Positions 1 through 9,264 of a stretch of 64,000 nt of DNA are shown in pieces; the stretch's first letter is position 1; each line of letters begins with the position of its first letter. The DNA is taken from the NCBI GenBank assembly GCA_944326555.1, contig CALVEK010000010.1, forward strand, positions 22,773 through 86,772, in the 5' to 3' direction. Source of the stretch: Candidatus Gastranaerophilales bacterium (GTDB lineage Bacteria; Cyanobacteriota; Vampirovibrionia; Gastranaerophilales; Gastranaerophilaceae). The notes beneath the pieces were generated by a model. It searched no databases. It worked only from the letters and a program-made list of their open reading frames with translations, and was not told the origin of the DNA. The translations under genes and the position numbers were made by a program.

Positions 1-1395
1 ATATCTGCCATCAGCAAGTTCAAAATTTTCCAAAGTTTGCTGAACTTTTTCTGCCATTTTAGGAATCTTTCTTTGTAGTACAACCATGCTTATATAATTA
101 TCTTGTAGTTCAAAATATATGTTCTTTTTTGCAAGCTCTACATTTTCCTTGGCCATCTCAAGATAAGAATGACCTTGGTCAACGTTATATTTTATACCCA
201 TTATATTCAAAGTAGGTAAATCAAGAGAAACCCCTATATTTGTACCTGTATTCGCCACATCACTGTTTTTTCTGTAATTGTATCCTGCGCTAACACTTAA
301 AACAGGCATATATTGTCTTCTTATAACCTTCAAAGATTCCTCTTGAACCTTTTCAACCATCATAAGAGACTTTAAGTCGGGTCTGTTTTCATAAGCCTTT
401 TGTATAGCATCATTTAGGGGTAAAATTAACGGTTTAAATTTATAATCCTGCAGAATATCTTGCTTTTCTATACCTGAGGTCAAAATAGCAGTTTGCTCGT
501 ACTCTTTATCTCCGCTCTTTTTAACATAAGAAATATTTACGTTATTCTGTTTAGGAGACTCCGTGCGTTTAAAATTAAAACTTTCAGTATTCTTTAATGA
601 ATACTCGGGAGCATCAGTGAGATACATTGCATTGTTCAAATTTATTATTGCCTGCTCGTACTTCCCTTGAGCATCTATAAGAGAGACCTCTGCATCAGTC
701 AAATATACTTGAGCATTAACAACATCAATCTTTGACTTTAAGCCTTCTTTAAATAGAGCGTTTGTTCTATCATAATTAAGCTGATTAATTCTCACAGAAC
801 GCTCATACACATCTTGATTTGCCAATGCAGCAAGAGCCTCAAAATAAGCGAGTTTAACATTATATACCGTATTTAGTATAGTGTTTTCTAAATCATAACC
901 GACAGATTCTTTGTTGTATTTTTGCATATTGATTCTGGCTACGGTTTTTCCAAAATCCCATATAAGTTGATTAATTCCAAGATTTAATTGGTAGTAATTG
1001 TTATTTCTTGATGTACTTCCACCTTGGTTATAAAATCCGCCGCCACTTCCTGAATTTCTGTTTTGTTGAGAAGTAAAGCCTGTACTTGCAGTGATATTTG
1101 GGAAATATCCTGATTTAGCAATACCCAACTCAGAATGAGCAATATCTTTTTTTGATGTATAAATCTTGATATTAGGGTCATTTTTTAAAGCTATATCAAT
1201 ACAATCTTCTAAGGAATACTCTGTAGATTCTTTAACAACTGTGGCTTTTTCTGCGACTCGTGTTTCTGATTGTTTCTGTTCTTGAGTCTGTTTCTTCTTT
1301 TTAATAAACGGGAGAGTAATCCCCTTTGAATAACATACTGAAGGAGAAGCAAGCACAAGGCTTGCAGCCAATAATAATATTACAACTCTTTTCAT
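1..1395 (-). CDS. TolC-family outer membrane efflux protein (partial, runs off window edge)
   Basis: Reading the minus strand from an ATG at 1395 gives an open frame of 465 codons that continues past position 1. It starts with a signal peptide (MKRVVILLLAASLVLASPSV), followed by a short Lys/Gln-rich linker. The TolC-type repeat then begins at YSLEDCIDIALKNDPNI. The family signature LIWDFGKT, found where the first long helix starts, is visible near residue 160. Known role: trimeric outer membrane exit duct for type I secretion or RND/MFS efflux. The C-terminal part of the second repeat lies outside the window. It faces away from the skp-like gene. The substrate cannot be read from sequence. 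It is a different gene from the TolC homologue at 10477-12294. Confidence 0.9.
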   Translation of the reverse strand, partial: MKRVVILLLAASLVLASPSVCYSKGITLPFIKKKKQTQEQKQSETRVAEKATVVKESTEYSLEDCIDIALKNDPNIKIYTSKKDIAHSELGIAKSGYFPNITASTGFTSQQNRNSGSGGGFYNQGGSTSRNNNYYQLNLGINQLIWDFGKTVARINMQKYNKESVGYDLENTILNTVYNVKLAYFEALAALANQDVYERSVRINQLNYDRTNALFKEGLKSKIDVVNAQVYLTDAEVSLIDAQGKYEQAIINLNNAMYLTDAPEYSLKNTESFNFKRTESPKQNNVNISYVKKSGDKEYEQTAILTSGIEKQDILQDYKFKPLILPLNDAIQKAYENRPDLKSLMMVEKVQEESLKVIRRQYMPVLSVSAGYNYRKNSDVANTGTNIGVSLDLPTLNIMGIKYNVDQGHSYLEMAKENVELAKKNIYFELQDNYISMVVLQRKIPKMAEKVQQTLENFELADGRY

Positions 1396-1541
1396 ATCTG
1401 ATTTTTTTATAAACTTCATTTAAAATTATGACTTTCTATATTCAATAACGATTTTACTAAAATTTTGTTCAAAATAAATCATCCTGATATTTTATATGAA
1501 AAGAAACATGAAATAGCAATTAGCCAAGATATTAGAATATA

Positions 1542-1550
1542 TGTTATAAT
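1542..1550 (+). promoter_or_regulatory. Extended -10 promoter of the skp-flippase operon
   Basis: TGTTATAAT matches an extended -10 element (TGn followed by TATAAT). It lies about 35 bases before the ATG at 1585, with the ribosome binding site GAGGAGAAGG in between. No convincing -35 is seen, which is usual for extended -10 promoters. Confidence 0.55.
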
Positions 1551-1584
1551 TTGTTTGAAAAATGGAAAATTTTGAGGAGAAGGT

Positions 1585-2055
1585 ATGAAAAAATTGATAT
1601 TAGTTGCAACCCTTACGATAATAGCAGGTCTTTTGACACAAAACACAACTCTTGCAGAGACAGCAAGCAATATTAATACATCTAAAAAATATGCTGTTGT
1701 AGATGTAAAAAAAGTTGTCGAAAGTTCTAACAGCGTAAAAGCAGTTAAAGAAGAAAGAAAAAAACAAAAAGAAGCTGTTATAAAATTCATAAAAGACGGT
1801 AATGCACAAGTTGCAGCAGAAAAAGATCCTGCCAAAAAAGAGGCACTAAAGAAAAAATTAAATAATGACCTTAAATATATGACAAAAACTTATGATACAA
1901 AATACAAAGCTGAATTAAAGAAAATAAATGACAGTATGTCTGCTGATATTGCAAAAATAGGTAAAGAACAAAATTATGACCTAATATTAACAACAGATGC
2001 AGTTTTGTATGGCGGTAAAAATATTACAAATGAAGTAATTAAGGCAGTGAAATAA
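1585..2055 (+). CDS. skp: OmpH/Skp-family periplasmic chaperone
   Basis: 156 residues with a cleavable signal peptide (residues 1-24, ending TTLA-ET). The typical YAVVDVKKVVESS beta-strand follows, then a long Lys/Glu-rich coiled coil (about 55-125) and a C-terminal return strand (YDLILTTDAVLYGGKNIT). This is the Skp plan: a trimer whose helical arms hold unfolded outer membrane proteins in the periplasm. The ATG has a strong GAGGAG site 6-7 bases upstream. It is followed after 2 bases by the flippase gene, so the two are probably co-transcribed. The skp assignment rests on overall pattern, because the family is poorly conserved in sequence. Confidence 0.85.
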   Translation: MKKLILVATLTIIAGLLTQNTTLAETASNINTSKKYAVVDVKKVVESSNSVKAVKEERKKQKEAVIKFIKDGNAQVAAEKDPAKKEALKKKLNNDLKYMTKTYDTKYKAELKKINDSMSADIAKIGKEQNYDLILTTDAVLYGGKNITNEVIKAVK

Positions 2056-2057
2056 TT

Positions 2058-3521
2058 ATGAATGAAAAAGTTGAAAATTATATAAAGCAAGTTGTCGTAC
2101 CCACGCAAGACATATTTAGGGATATGTTAAAATATGCACCGTCTAAATTATTTGGACTTTTTGGAAATGCAGTTATCATTCCCGTATATACAAATATGCT
2201 TTCTCCGTCAGAATACGGTATTTATGCGATATCTTTAGCTGTATTGAGTTTTCTATGCATAATATTCTCTGACTGGGTAGGACTTTCAGGTTTAAGATTT
2301 TTTAGAATTAATCAAATAAGTGAAGAAATACCAAAGTATCTTTCAACATTAACCTTATTACTTTGTTCAAACCTAGCAGTAATGTATGTGCTCGCAATTA
2401 CGTTCAGGCAAAAATTTTATGAATACTTCAATATCTCTCCCAAAGTATTTCTTTTTGTGTTGGTGTTAATAATCCCAGTTGCAATAAGAGCCCTATTATT
2501 TCAAGTACTAAGAGCTCAAATCAAACCCGGAGCTTTTACTGTTTCAACAATAATTAATCAGCTTATGACCATAGTTATTGCAGTACTTTTGCTGAAGTAT
2601 ACAAATCTTGGTGCAATGTCAATTCTGCTTGCAATGGCTGTATCTATTACTGTAATAGATATTGTACTTATATTTCAAAGCAATATCATTAAATATTTCA
2701 GATTTGAAAAACCTGACTTAAAAATATTAAAATCGATCATGTTTTATGGAGCACCTCTTGCAATTGCATCTTTAGGTTTGTGGATGATAAATCAAAGCAG
2801 TAAATTTATTACCACTCATTTTTATGGACTAAGAGATGCCGGACTAGTCGGTGTTGCATATAATATGACATTTCCCATCCTTTTAACATTATTTGCAATA
2901 ATTACAATTGCGGCATATCCAAGAATAATAAATTTATATGAGGATAAAGTAGATATTCGCCCTCTTGTATCAAAACTAAGTGCATACTACTTAATTGTTG
3001 CAATACCTATTGTTGCTTTTATAGCAGTATATTCTCCAGATTTAATGACACTTTTTGCTAACTCAAAATATCAAAATGCCTATGTATTATTACCTTATTT
3101 CTCATTAAGTGCATTGTTTTTGAGTTTGGCAGATTACACAACAATGCAGTATCATTTAGCAAATAAAACGTATATCCTAACTTGTCTAAAAATTTCAACA
3201 GGGGTAGTAGGACTAATATTAAGTATATTCTTAATAAAATCATTTGGACTTATCGGAGTGGGAATAGGAACTCTTGTTTCAAATGCACTATATTTCTTAT
3301 TATCAGTTGTAATAAAACTGGAGGGATTGGAATGGAAAATTCCTTTCAGGGCATTATCTCATATAGCTACCAGCTTTTTACCAACAGGCGGTCTCTATTG
3401 GATATTAAAACTTGCTAATGTAAATTCTATAATCCAAATGCCATTAGTTTTATTGTTTTACTATTTGACATTCTATGGAATAAGAAAACTTTTTGAAGAA
3501 CCGTTACTAAAAGATAATTAA
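2058..3521 (+). CDS. Polysaccharide/oligosaccharide flippase (MOP superfamily, Wzx-like)
   Basis: 487 residues with about 12-14 hydrophobic segments and the MOP flippase start pattern (KYAPSKLFGLFGNAVIIPVY, then LSPSEYGIYAI). Wzx-type proteins flip lipid-linked sugar units across the inner membrane for O-antigen, capsule or exopolysaccharide assembly. No glycosyltransferase genes lie next to it, so its substrate is unknown. It sits 2 bases after the skp-like gene and 5 bases before the next gene. A MurJ function is less likely because the cyanobacterial MurJ signature is not evident. Confidence 0.85.
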   Translation: MNEKVENYIKQVVVPTQDIFRDMLKYAPSKLFGLFGNAVIIPVYTNMLSPSEYGIYAISLAVLSFLCIIFSDWVGLSGLRFFRINQISEEIPKYLSTLTLLLCSNLAVMYVLAITFRQKFYEYFNISPKVFLFVLVLIIPVAIRALLFQVLRAQIKPGAFTVSTIINQLMTIVIAVLLLKYTNLGAMSILLAMAVSITVIDIVLIFQSNIIKYFRFEKPDLKILKSIMFYGAPLAIASLGLWMINQSSKFITTHFYGLRDAGLVGVAYNMTFPILLTLFAIITIAAYPRIINLYEDKVDIRPLVSKLSAYYLIVAIPIVAFIAVYSPDLMTLFANSKYQNAYVLLPYFSLSALFLSLADYTTMQYHLANKTYILTCLKISTGVVGLILSIFLIKSFGLIGVGIGTLVSNALYFLLSVVIKLEGLEWKIPFRALSHIATSFLPTGGLYWILKLANVNSIIQMPLVLLFYYLTFYGIRKLFEEPLLKDN

Positions 3522-3526
3522 AAAAA

Positions 3527-4084
3527 GTGAAAAGATTTGTTTTTGTAATAGCTTTCATAGTTTTCATGTTGGTACATACACCTGTATATTCAGAAGGTAC
3601 CATACTCAAGGGCAGTATTTTATATAACGTTGAATCAGCAAAAAAACTTGCCTTTGAAGGACTTGATTTAAAACTTGATAAAACAACTTTTAGTGACAAG
3701 TTAATAGATGAAAACAACAAAGAAAATAGAGAAGCCCTAAAAAGCGGAAAAAAACTTGACGGTCGATATCTTATGTCGTTTTCTATGGCAAAAGGATTTA
3801 TAAAAGGCTATGCATTGGTATATGAAAATAAACCGGAATACACATATTATTATTCAACAAGCGGATATCTTGTTGCGATAGATGTAGACAACAAACCATC
3901 ACAAAATACATTTCCATATAAAGTCGGAAAATATAGTGCAGTTACAGGTAATCTTGTTTCTATCGGTTTATACATTTCAGAAGATGAACAGTACGTTTAC
4001 ACAAAAGACGGGAAACTCAAAGCTCATTGGATTGGCGATACAGGATATAATGCAAAAGGTCGCCCTATAGCCACAAGATACTAA
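3527..4084 (+). CDS. Secreted protein of unknown function
   Basis: 185 residues from a GTG start, 5 bases after the flippase stop. No good ribosome binding site is visible, so it may depend on translational coupling. It has a signal peptide (MKRFVFVIAFIVFMLVHTPVYS), then a globular domain rich in Tyr and Gly. Strands such as GYALVYENKPEYTYYYS and a late DGKLKAHWIGDTGY suggest a repeated beta-hairpin fold, perhaps like the YwqK/MORN-type antitoxin repeats. I do not recognise a family. The end overlaps by 4 bases with the convergent dehydrogenase gene. Confidence 0.75.
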   Translation: MKRFVFVIAFIVFMLVHTPVYSEGTILKGSILYNVESAKKLAFEGLDLKLDKTTFSDKLIDENNKENREALKSGKKLDGRYLMSFSMAKGFIKGYALVYENKPEYTYYYSTSGYLVAIDVDNKPSQNTFPYKVGKYSAVTGNLVSIGLYISEDEQYVYTKDGKLKAHWIGDTGYNAKGRPIATRY

Positions 4085-5094
4085 TTAACATTATTATCTA
4101 CAACACCATCTACAAAGCTGTTTATATTATGCATTGCAGTATTCAATATTCTATGTATAGCTTCTAAGGTATTATAAGCGATGTGAGGAGTAATAACTAC
4201 ATTGTCTAATTGTTGAAGTCGAGTATTAAGGATTGTTTGTTTTAAAGCACAATCCGTTAATCTGTTTATATCAACAAGGTAATCCGAATCAGAAATTGTT
4301 TCTTCGCTTTCAAGGACATCAAGACCAGCACCTGCAATTTCTTTTTGCATCAACGCATTATACAGAGCCTGCGTATCAATAAGTTCTCCTCTTGCTGTAT
4401 TAACAAGTATTGCTGTTTTTTTCATTTTTTTAAATGCAGAATCGTCAAACATGTGATAGTTATGTTTTGTCAAAGGAGCATGTAAAGAAATAAAATCAGA
4501 TTCAGCCAATAATTTTTCAAAAGAAACATAATCTACCTTATACAACTCTTTTATTTGAGAATTTTCACTAATATCATATCCCAAAATTTTCATATCAAAT
4601 CCGTAAGCTAGTTTTGCAAATTCTTTTCCTATTGCTCCAAGCCCTACAATACCAATTGTCTTTCCGCCAAGCTCATTACCAATAAGAGTTTGTGCTTGAA
4701 CATCCATTTCTTTATAATCTAAATATGATTTTGTAATTTTTCTGCATATATCAAGCAATAAACCTATAGCAAACTCAGCAACACTTTTGTTACCGTAGTT
4801 AGGAGTATTTTCAACAACAATCCCTCTTTCATTACAGTAATCCAAATCTATATGATTAAACCCCACGGAGCGAAGAGCAATTAACTCGAGATTTGTAAAA
4901 TGTTTTAAAACATCTTTGCCGACTCTTGAAGTTGTGAAACAAGAAATTATACGAGCATCTTTGTAATTTTGAGGGAGTTCATCTAAATTATTCAATGATT
5001 TATCTGTAAGATAATATTCAAATTTACCATCATTGGCTTTTTTTAAAAAATCCATCTCTTCTTGAGCAACGTCAAAATATACAATTTTTGTCAT
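4081..5094 (-). CDS. D-isomer-specific 2-hydroxyacid dehydrogenase (D-lactate dehydrogenase-like)
   Basis: 337 residues, full length. The substrate domain comes first, then the Rossmann NAD site GIVGLGAIG near residue 150. The three catalytic residues of the family are present: Arg in NTARGELID, Glu in GLDVLESEE, and His in TPHIAYNT. D-lactate dehydrogenases carry similar sequence (LRSVGFNHIDLDYCNERGI), so reduction of pyruvate to D-lactate during fermentation is the likely role. Other 2-keto acids cannot be excluded. The ATG has AGGAG 6 bases upstream. Its stop overlaps the stop of the convergent secreted-protein gene. Confidence 0.88.
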   Translation of the reverse strand: MTKIVYFDVAQEEMDFLKKANDGKFEYYLTDKSLNNLDELPQNYKDARIISCFTTSRVGKDVLKHFTNLELIALRSVGFNHIDLDYCNERGIVVENTPNYGNKSVAEFAIGLLLDICRKITKSYLDYKEMDVQAQTLIGNELGGKTIGIVGLGAIGKEFAKLAYGFDMKILGYDISENSQIKELYKVDYVSFEKLLAESDFISLHAPLTKHNYHMFDDSAFKKMKKTAILVNTARGELIDTQALYNALMQKEIAGAGLDVLESEETISDSDYLVDINRLTDCALKQTILNTRLQQLDNVVITPHIAYNTLEAIHRILNTAMHNINSFVDGVVDNNVN

Positions 5095-5179
5095 AAAAAA
5101 CTCCTATACTAATCATTCTTTAATGACAATATAAGAGCCTTTTACAAATAATTTAATTGCCCAAAAGTCCTAAACAATT

Positions 5180-7555
5180 TTAGATACTTGCTAAATCATC
5201 AATATTTTCAAAATTGTCTTTCATTGTCCATACCCCACAGGGACATACACCTGCACAGATTCCACAGCCAATACATCTTTCTTCATTAGAAACATATATT
5301 GTTTCACCTTTTTCATTTGTATATTTACTGATTGCCTGCTCAGGACATGCCTGCAAACAAAACTCGCAATCACGACAAAGTCCGCAAGACATACATCTGT
5401 CTTTTTCCTCCCATGGCTCAATTTCTTGAACTTTTAAAGCAGATACACCTTGGTAGTATTCTGTCTTAACTTTATCCCTAGGCAAAACAGGCATTTTTTC
5501 AAAAGTATCAAGTTCTTTACCCGTAAGTAAATTGATAACGTTCTTAGCAGCGTTATTACCATCTGCTATTGCATTTGTAAATAATCCTTGTTTAATCGCA
5601 TCACCTGCAGCAAAAACGTTATCGAGAACAGTTTGTTTATACTGATTTAGTTTTAACATGCCTCGCTCATCCAACATATTCAGAGCAAGAAAATCAAACA
5701 TTGGTCTGTCGCCAATTGAAATTATTACAGTATCGGCTTCCAATAAAGTACCGTCTCTAAGTACAACACCCTCATCCGTAACTTTTTCGGTGAAACAAGG
5801 ATATAAAATTTTTACACCCAATGATTTACAGTGATTAATTTCTTTATCAAAAGCAGCAGGTTTTTGTATATCAATCGCAGTTACATCCTCAGCACCCAAA
5901 TTGTATGCTTCAAGAATAACATCCATTGCCGCATTACCTGCACCGATAACAACAACCTTTTTACCAATATTAATTTTTTTCCCATTTTTTACGGCTTTGA
6001 GAAAATCCAACCCCTTAACAAGTTTTTCATGACCCTCAAAAGGAATAACAACAGGATTATGAGCACCGCAAGCTATAATTACGGCATTATATTTTGACCT
6101 TATTTCTTCAAAAAGCTCTTTTGTAAGTTTTGCAGAAAGTTTAAAATCTATACCGCAATTTTTTATACGATTTATTTCGGCATCCAAACATTCCTTTGAT
6201 AATCTTTCGTAAGGAATTACCTGTCTTAATTTACCGCCGATATCAGCATCTTGTTCATATACAGTAACTTTATAGCCATTTTTTCTTAAAAGCCATGCCG
6301 CAGATAAACCGGCTACACCTGCACCAATAACAGCAACAGTCTCATCTTTTGTAAGCGGCATAGACGGTGCAGGAACATCTCTGCTCATCATTCCCAATGC
6401 ATCAAACTTTATCGGTTCATCAACATAGCCTCGATTACATTCTTCCATGCACAAATTAGGACACAAATTTCCGCACACACAAGCAGGAAATGGAGAATAT
6501 TCCAAAACCAGTTCTATTGCCTCTTTTAACTTGTCATTTTTTATTAAATTAATTCTCTTTTGTGTCGGTATACCTATAGGACAATGATTTTCACAGGGTG
6601 CAGATTGAGTATAATTGTCCCAGCTTGGATATCTCAAACGATGATCACCTTTGTTAACAATAGAATAGACCTTAAAATCATCCTCATATACATCAGAAAA
6701 TATACCACCGTCATTTTCCTTAAACCAACGATTTAACCTAAAATCTTTCATTGGAATAAGATGATTAGCTTTTCTCTCTTCAAATGTTTTTGCAACGATT
6801 TTTTTCCACTGAGAAAAGTCATATAACGTATCAAGCAAATCTTCTCTTTCAATTTTATTAAGAAAGACTTTTAAGCCATTTTTTAAGAAAGCAATATCAT
6901 TTTCATCAATATCTAAAAGATAGACATCTTCAGAAAGATTGTTAACATTACCTCTTACGTATATCGTTCCGCCAACCATTCCTACACAAGAACGACTGCC
7001 AATAACAGAACCCATATTTTCGCAATCAACGCCGCACACAACAGCTGTACCGCCGCCCATAAATTCAAATGAAAAAGAACCAGTATTCTTTAATACCCAA
7101 AACTCGGGAGCAGGGTACTTCGGATCATGTTTCATCAACGCACCTGAGCGAGTCCCAACACGCCCTGCGACATATATTTTGCCGCTTGCCGCACAATGAG
7201 CAGTAGTATCACCGCCATCGCCTTTAAGTATAATTTCAGCCCCAGAATTAAGCCAGCCGACATCAGCAGGGGCAGAACCGTCTATTGTTATCTTTGTATT
7301 CGGCATCCCCATAGAACCGACTCTCTGCCCGGGATTAACAACATTGAACTCCAATTCTGTACCGTCATCACTCCAAAGAGGACCGCCAATATTGTGTTGA
7401 CCTGATGCAGTAATTTCAAAAGAAGTATATCCCTCTTTCATCTTTTCATATATAATCTGCAAAAGTTCTTGAGTCGATAACCTTTTATTTGGTTCTTTAT
7501 AATTTAAACTGTCTATCTTGAATTTTTTCATCGAATTTCTATCTTTCAAATACAT
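5180..7555 (-). CDS. gltD: Glutamate synthase GXGXG domain fused to GltD-type oxidoreductase and ferredoxin
   Basis: 791 residues with three parts. Residues about 10-225 form the GXGXG beta-helix that usually ends the large GltB subunit (IILKGDGGDTTAH, GGGTAVVCG, GGTIYVRG). Residues about 310-690 are a GltD-like flavoprotein with an N-terminal Cys cluster (CENHCPIGIP, CVCGNLCPNLCMEEC), an FAD site (VIGAGVAGLSAAWLL) and an NAD(P)H site (VVIGAGNAAMDV). Residues about 705-780 carry two ferredoxin clusters (CMSCGLC, CIGCGICAGVC). The protein should pass electrons from NAD(P)H to the FMN synthase subunit. It is the third gene of the operon, 50 bases after the FMN gene. The start could instead be the ATG at 7531; neither has a strong ribosome site. 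Confidence 0.9.
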   Translation of the reverse strand: MYLKDRNSMKKFKIDSLNYKEPNKRLSTQELLQIIYEKMKEGYTSFEITASGQHNIGGPLWSDDGTELEFNVVNPGQRVGSMGMPNTKITIDGSAPADVGWLNSGAEIILKGDGGDTTAHCAASGKIYVAGRVGTRSGALMKHDPKYPAPEFWVLKNTGSFSFEFMGGGTAVVCGVDCENMGSVIGSRSCVGMVGGTIYVRGNVNNLSEDVYLLDIDENDIAFLKNGLKVFLNKIEREDLLDTLYDFSQWKKIVAKTFEERKANHLIPMKDFRLNRWFKENDGGIFSDVYEDDFKVYSIVNKGDHRLRYPSWDNYTQSAPCENHCPIGIPTQKRINLIKNDKLKEAIELVLEYSPFPACVCGNLCPNLCMEECNRGYVDEPIKFDALGMMSRDVPAPSMPLTKDETVAVIGAGVAGLSAAWLLRKNGYKVTVYEQDADIGGKLRQVIPYERLSKECLDAEINRIKNCGIDFKLSAKLTKELFEEIRSKYNAVIIACGAHNPVVIPFEGHEKLVKGLDFLKAVKNGKKINIGKKVVVIGAGNAAMDVILEAYNLGAEDVTAIDIQKPAAFDKEINHCKSLGVKILYPCFTEKVTDEGVVLRDGTLLEADTVIISIGDRPMFDFLALNMLDERGMLKLNQYKQTVLDNVFAAGDAIKQGLFTNAIADGNNAAKNVINLLTGKELDTFEKMPVLPRDKVKTEYYQGVSALKVQEIEPWEEKDRCMSCGLCRDCEFCLQACPEQAISKYTNEKGETIYVSNEERCIGCGICAGVCPCGVWTMKDNFENIDDLASI

Positions 7556-7605
7556 TCTTAACTCTAAAATCAGCCGAGAATCTTTATACTAAAACTGCGG
7601 CTAAA

Positions 7606-9264
7606 CTAGCAAACATGCTGAATATCAAGCCTTGTTGCCACATTCTTATCAACGGTAACAAGAGCATCTGAACGTCCAACAGGTAAGGAACTGTTACCGA
7701 TTGGAGCCAATAACTTTTTCAACTCTGTATCCGTTGCAATAAAATAATTCACAATATTTTGAGCAACTTTATCCACATCAAGTCTATCTACCAGCGTCTT
7801 GTTCTGGGTAGTAATACCGACAGGACACAAGCCTGTATTACAAGCATTACAACGACCAAAGTCATTACCGATACACCCTGCAATCTGTAATATCAACTTA
7901 CCCGTAAATACGCCGTTTGCTCCCAAACATATCATCTTAAAAGCATCAGCAGCCAGAGTACCGTTCATACCTATACCGCCTGCAGCCCAAAGAGGAATTT
8001 GCCCTTGTTTACCCTGATGAACAGCTGCCAAATAACAATCTCTAAGACGAGAAACAACAGGATGACCTGTATGGTCAAGAGAAACCTCATGCGCAGCACC
8101 CGTTCCTCCTGCGATACCATCTAAAAAGAATCCGCCAACAATATTGTAGGGGTCTCTCAAAAGATTGTTATATACGCTGACACTTGTAACAGAAGCAGCA
8201 ACTTTAATAGCAACCGGCACTCTGAATTTAAAAGCAGAATTCATAGAAAGGAACATTTTTTGTACGCTTTCTTCTATTGAATACAAGCCCTGATGATTAG
8301 GTGGAGATAGCAGGTCTGATTTTGGAACCCCTCTTATCTCTTGAATATGTCTTACAACTTTTTTGGCCATCAATAACCCGCCGTCCCCCGGCTTTGCACC
8401 TTGACCTATTTTTATGAGGACACCTGCAGGATCTTCAACCATCTCAGGCATTGCATTTATAATCCTATCCCAACCGAAATGTCCTGAAGCAATTTGCAAA
8501 ATCATATACTTTAAATATCTGGATTTCAGCAATTTAAGAGGCATACCGCCCTCACCGGAACACATTCTTACAGGCAAACCGACAACTTCGTTAAGATAAG
8601 CAACAGCCATTGCAACAGCTTCCCACATTCTTGTAGACAATGCGCCTATCGACATATCACCAATAATTATCGGATAAATCCATCTTGTACTTGGAGCCTT
8701 TGCAGCCATGTGCAAATTACCGTCCTCTCCCACTTCAAAAGGAAGTTTTTCAGGCGGTAAAACTCTACCAAACGGAGCAAGAATATCAAAAGTGTGTCTC
8801 ATCGCATCCAGCGAAGGGTCAGTCATTTGGGAAATACGACCAATCTTGATTTTATCAAGAGTCCTGCCCTCAGTATGCAAGTTTGTACGTCCGCCTCTTT
8901 TCGGAGACTCTGCATTCTCCGCACGATGAATTACATTCACTCTGTTATGTTCTGAATATACCGGTTTTATTGCCTCATTAGGACATACTTTTTGGCACAT
9001 TCCGCAACCTACACAATTTTTGTTTTTAGTAACAACCTGTTTTATCACAGGCTCGGCTTCCCAACACACCTGAGGTGTCGGAACAGTGCCCACACTTTTT
9101 ACTTTTCTACGTCTTTCAACACCAACCTTTATGGCATTAAAAGTACAAGCTGCAACACATTTCCCGCACAAAGTACATCTTTGAGGGTTATATTCTATCT
9201 GCCATTTCAAATCATTTTTTGAAACGTCATTGGTTTTTATATCACGAGTATCTATTGTGTCCAC
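7606..9264 (-). CDS. gltB: Glutamate synthase FMN-binding (synthase) subunit with N-terminal ferredoxin domain
   Basis: 552 residues. Two 4Fe-4S clusters come first (CTLCGKCVAAC, CVGCGMCQKVC, residues about 31-72), then the FMN TIM-barrel of archaeal-type GltB. Visible barrel motifs are IKIGQGAKPGDGG, LSPPNHQGLYSIE, GTGAAHEVSLDH and AAGGIGMNG. The 3Fe-4S ligands are in CNACNTGLCPVGI. It condenses 2-oxoglutarate with ammonia delivered from the glutaminase subunit. The start is a GTG inside the end of the upstream gene (13-base overlap), with an in-frame TGA just before it. The AAAGG site almost touches the GTG, so the start is uncertain. Glutaminase and GXGXG domains are absent here and are encoded by the flanking genes. 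Confidence 0.92.
   Translation of the reverse strand: MDTIDTRDIKTNDVSKNDLKWQIEYNPQRCTLCGKCVAACTFNAIKVGVERRRKVKSVGTVPTPQVCWEAEPVIKQVVTKNKNCVGCGMCQKVCPNEAIKPVYSEHNRVNVIHRAENAESPKRGGRTNLHTEGRTLDKIKIGRISQMTDPSLDAMRHTFDILAPFGRVLPPEKLPFEVGEDGNLHMAAKAPSTRWIYPIIIGDMSIGALSTRMWEAVAMAVAYLNEVVGLPVRMCSGEGGMPLKLLKSRYLKYMILQIASGHFGWDRIINAMPEMVEDPAGVLIKIGQGAKPGDGGLLMAKKVVRHIQEIRGVPKSDLLSPPNHQGLYSIEESVQKMFLSMNSAFKFRVPVAIKVAASVTSVSVYNNLLRDPYNIVGGFFLDGIAGGTGAAHEVSLDHTGHPVVSRLRDCYLAAVHQGKQGQIPLWAAGGIGMNGTLAADAFKMICLGANGVFTGKLILQIAGCIGNDFGRCNACNTGLCPVGITTQNKTLVDRLDVDKVAQNIVNYFIATDTELKKLLAPIGNSSLPVGRSDALVTVDKNVATRLDIQHVC

Noticed and set aside
1479..1835. Minus-strand frame of 118 codons opposite the skp-like gene
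   Set aside because: It is the antisense of a well-supported gene, with low-complexity Phe/Ser/Thr content and no ribosome site.
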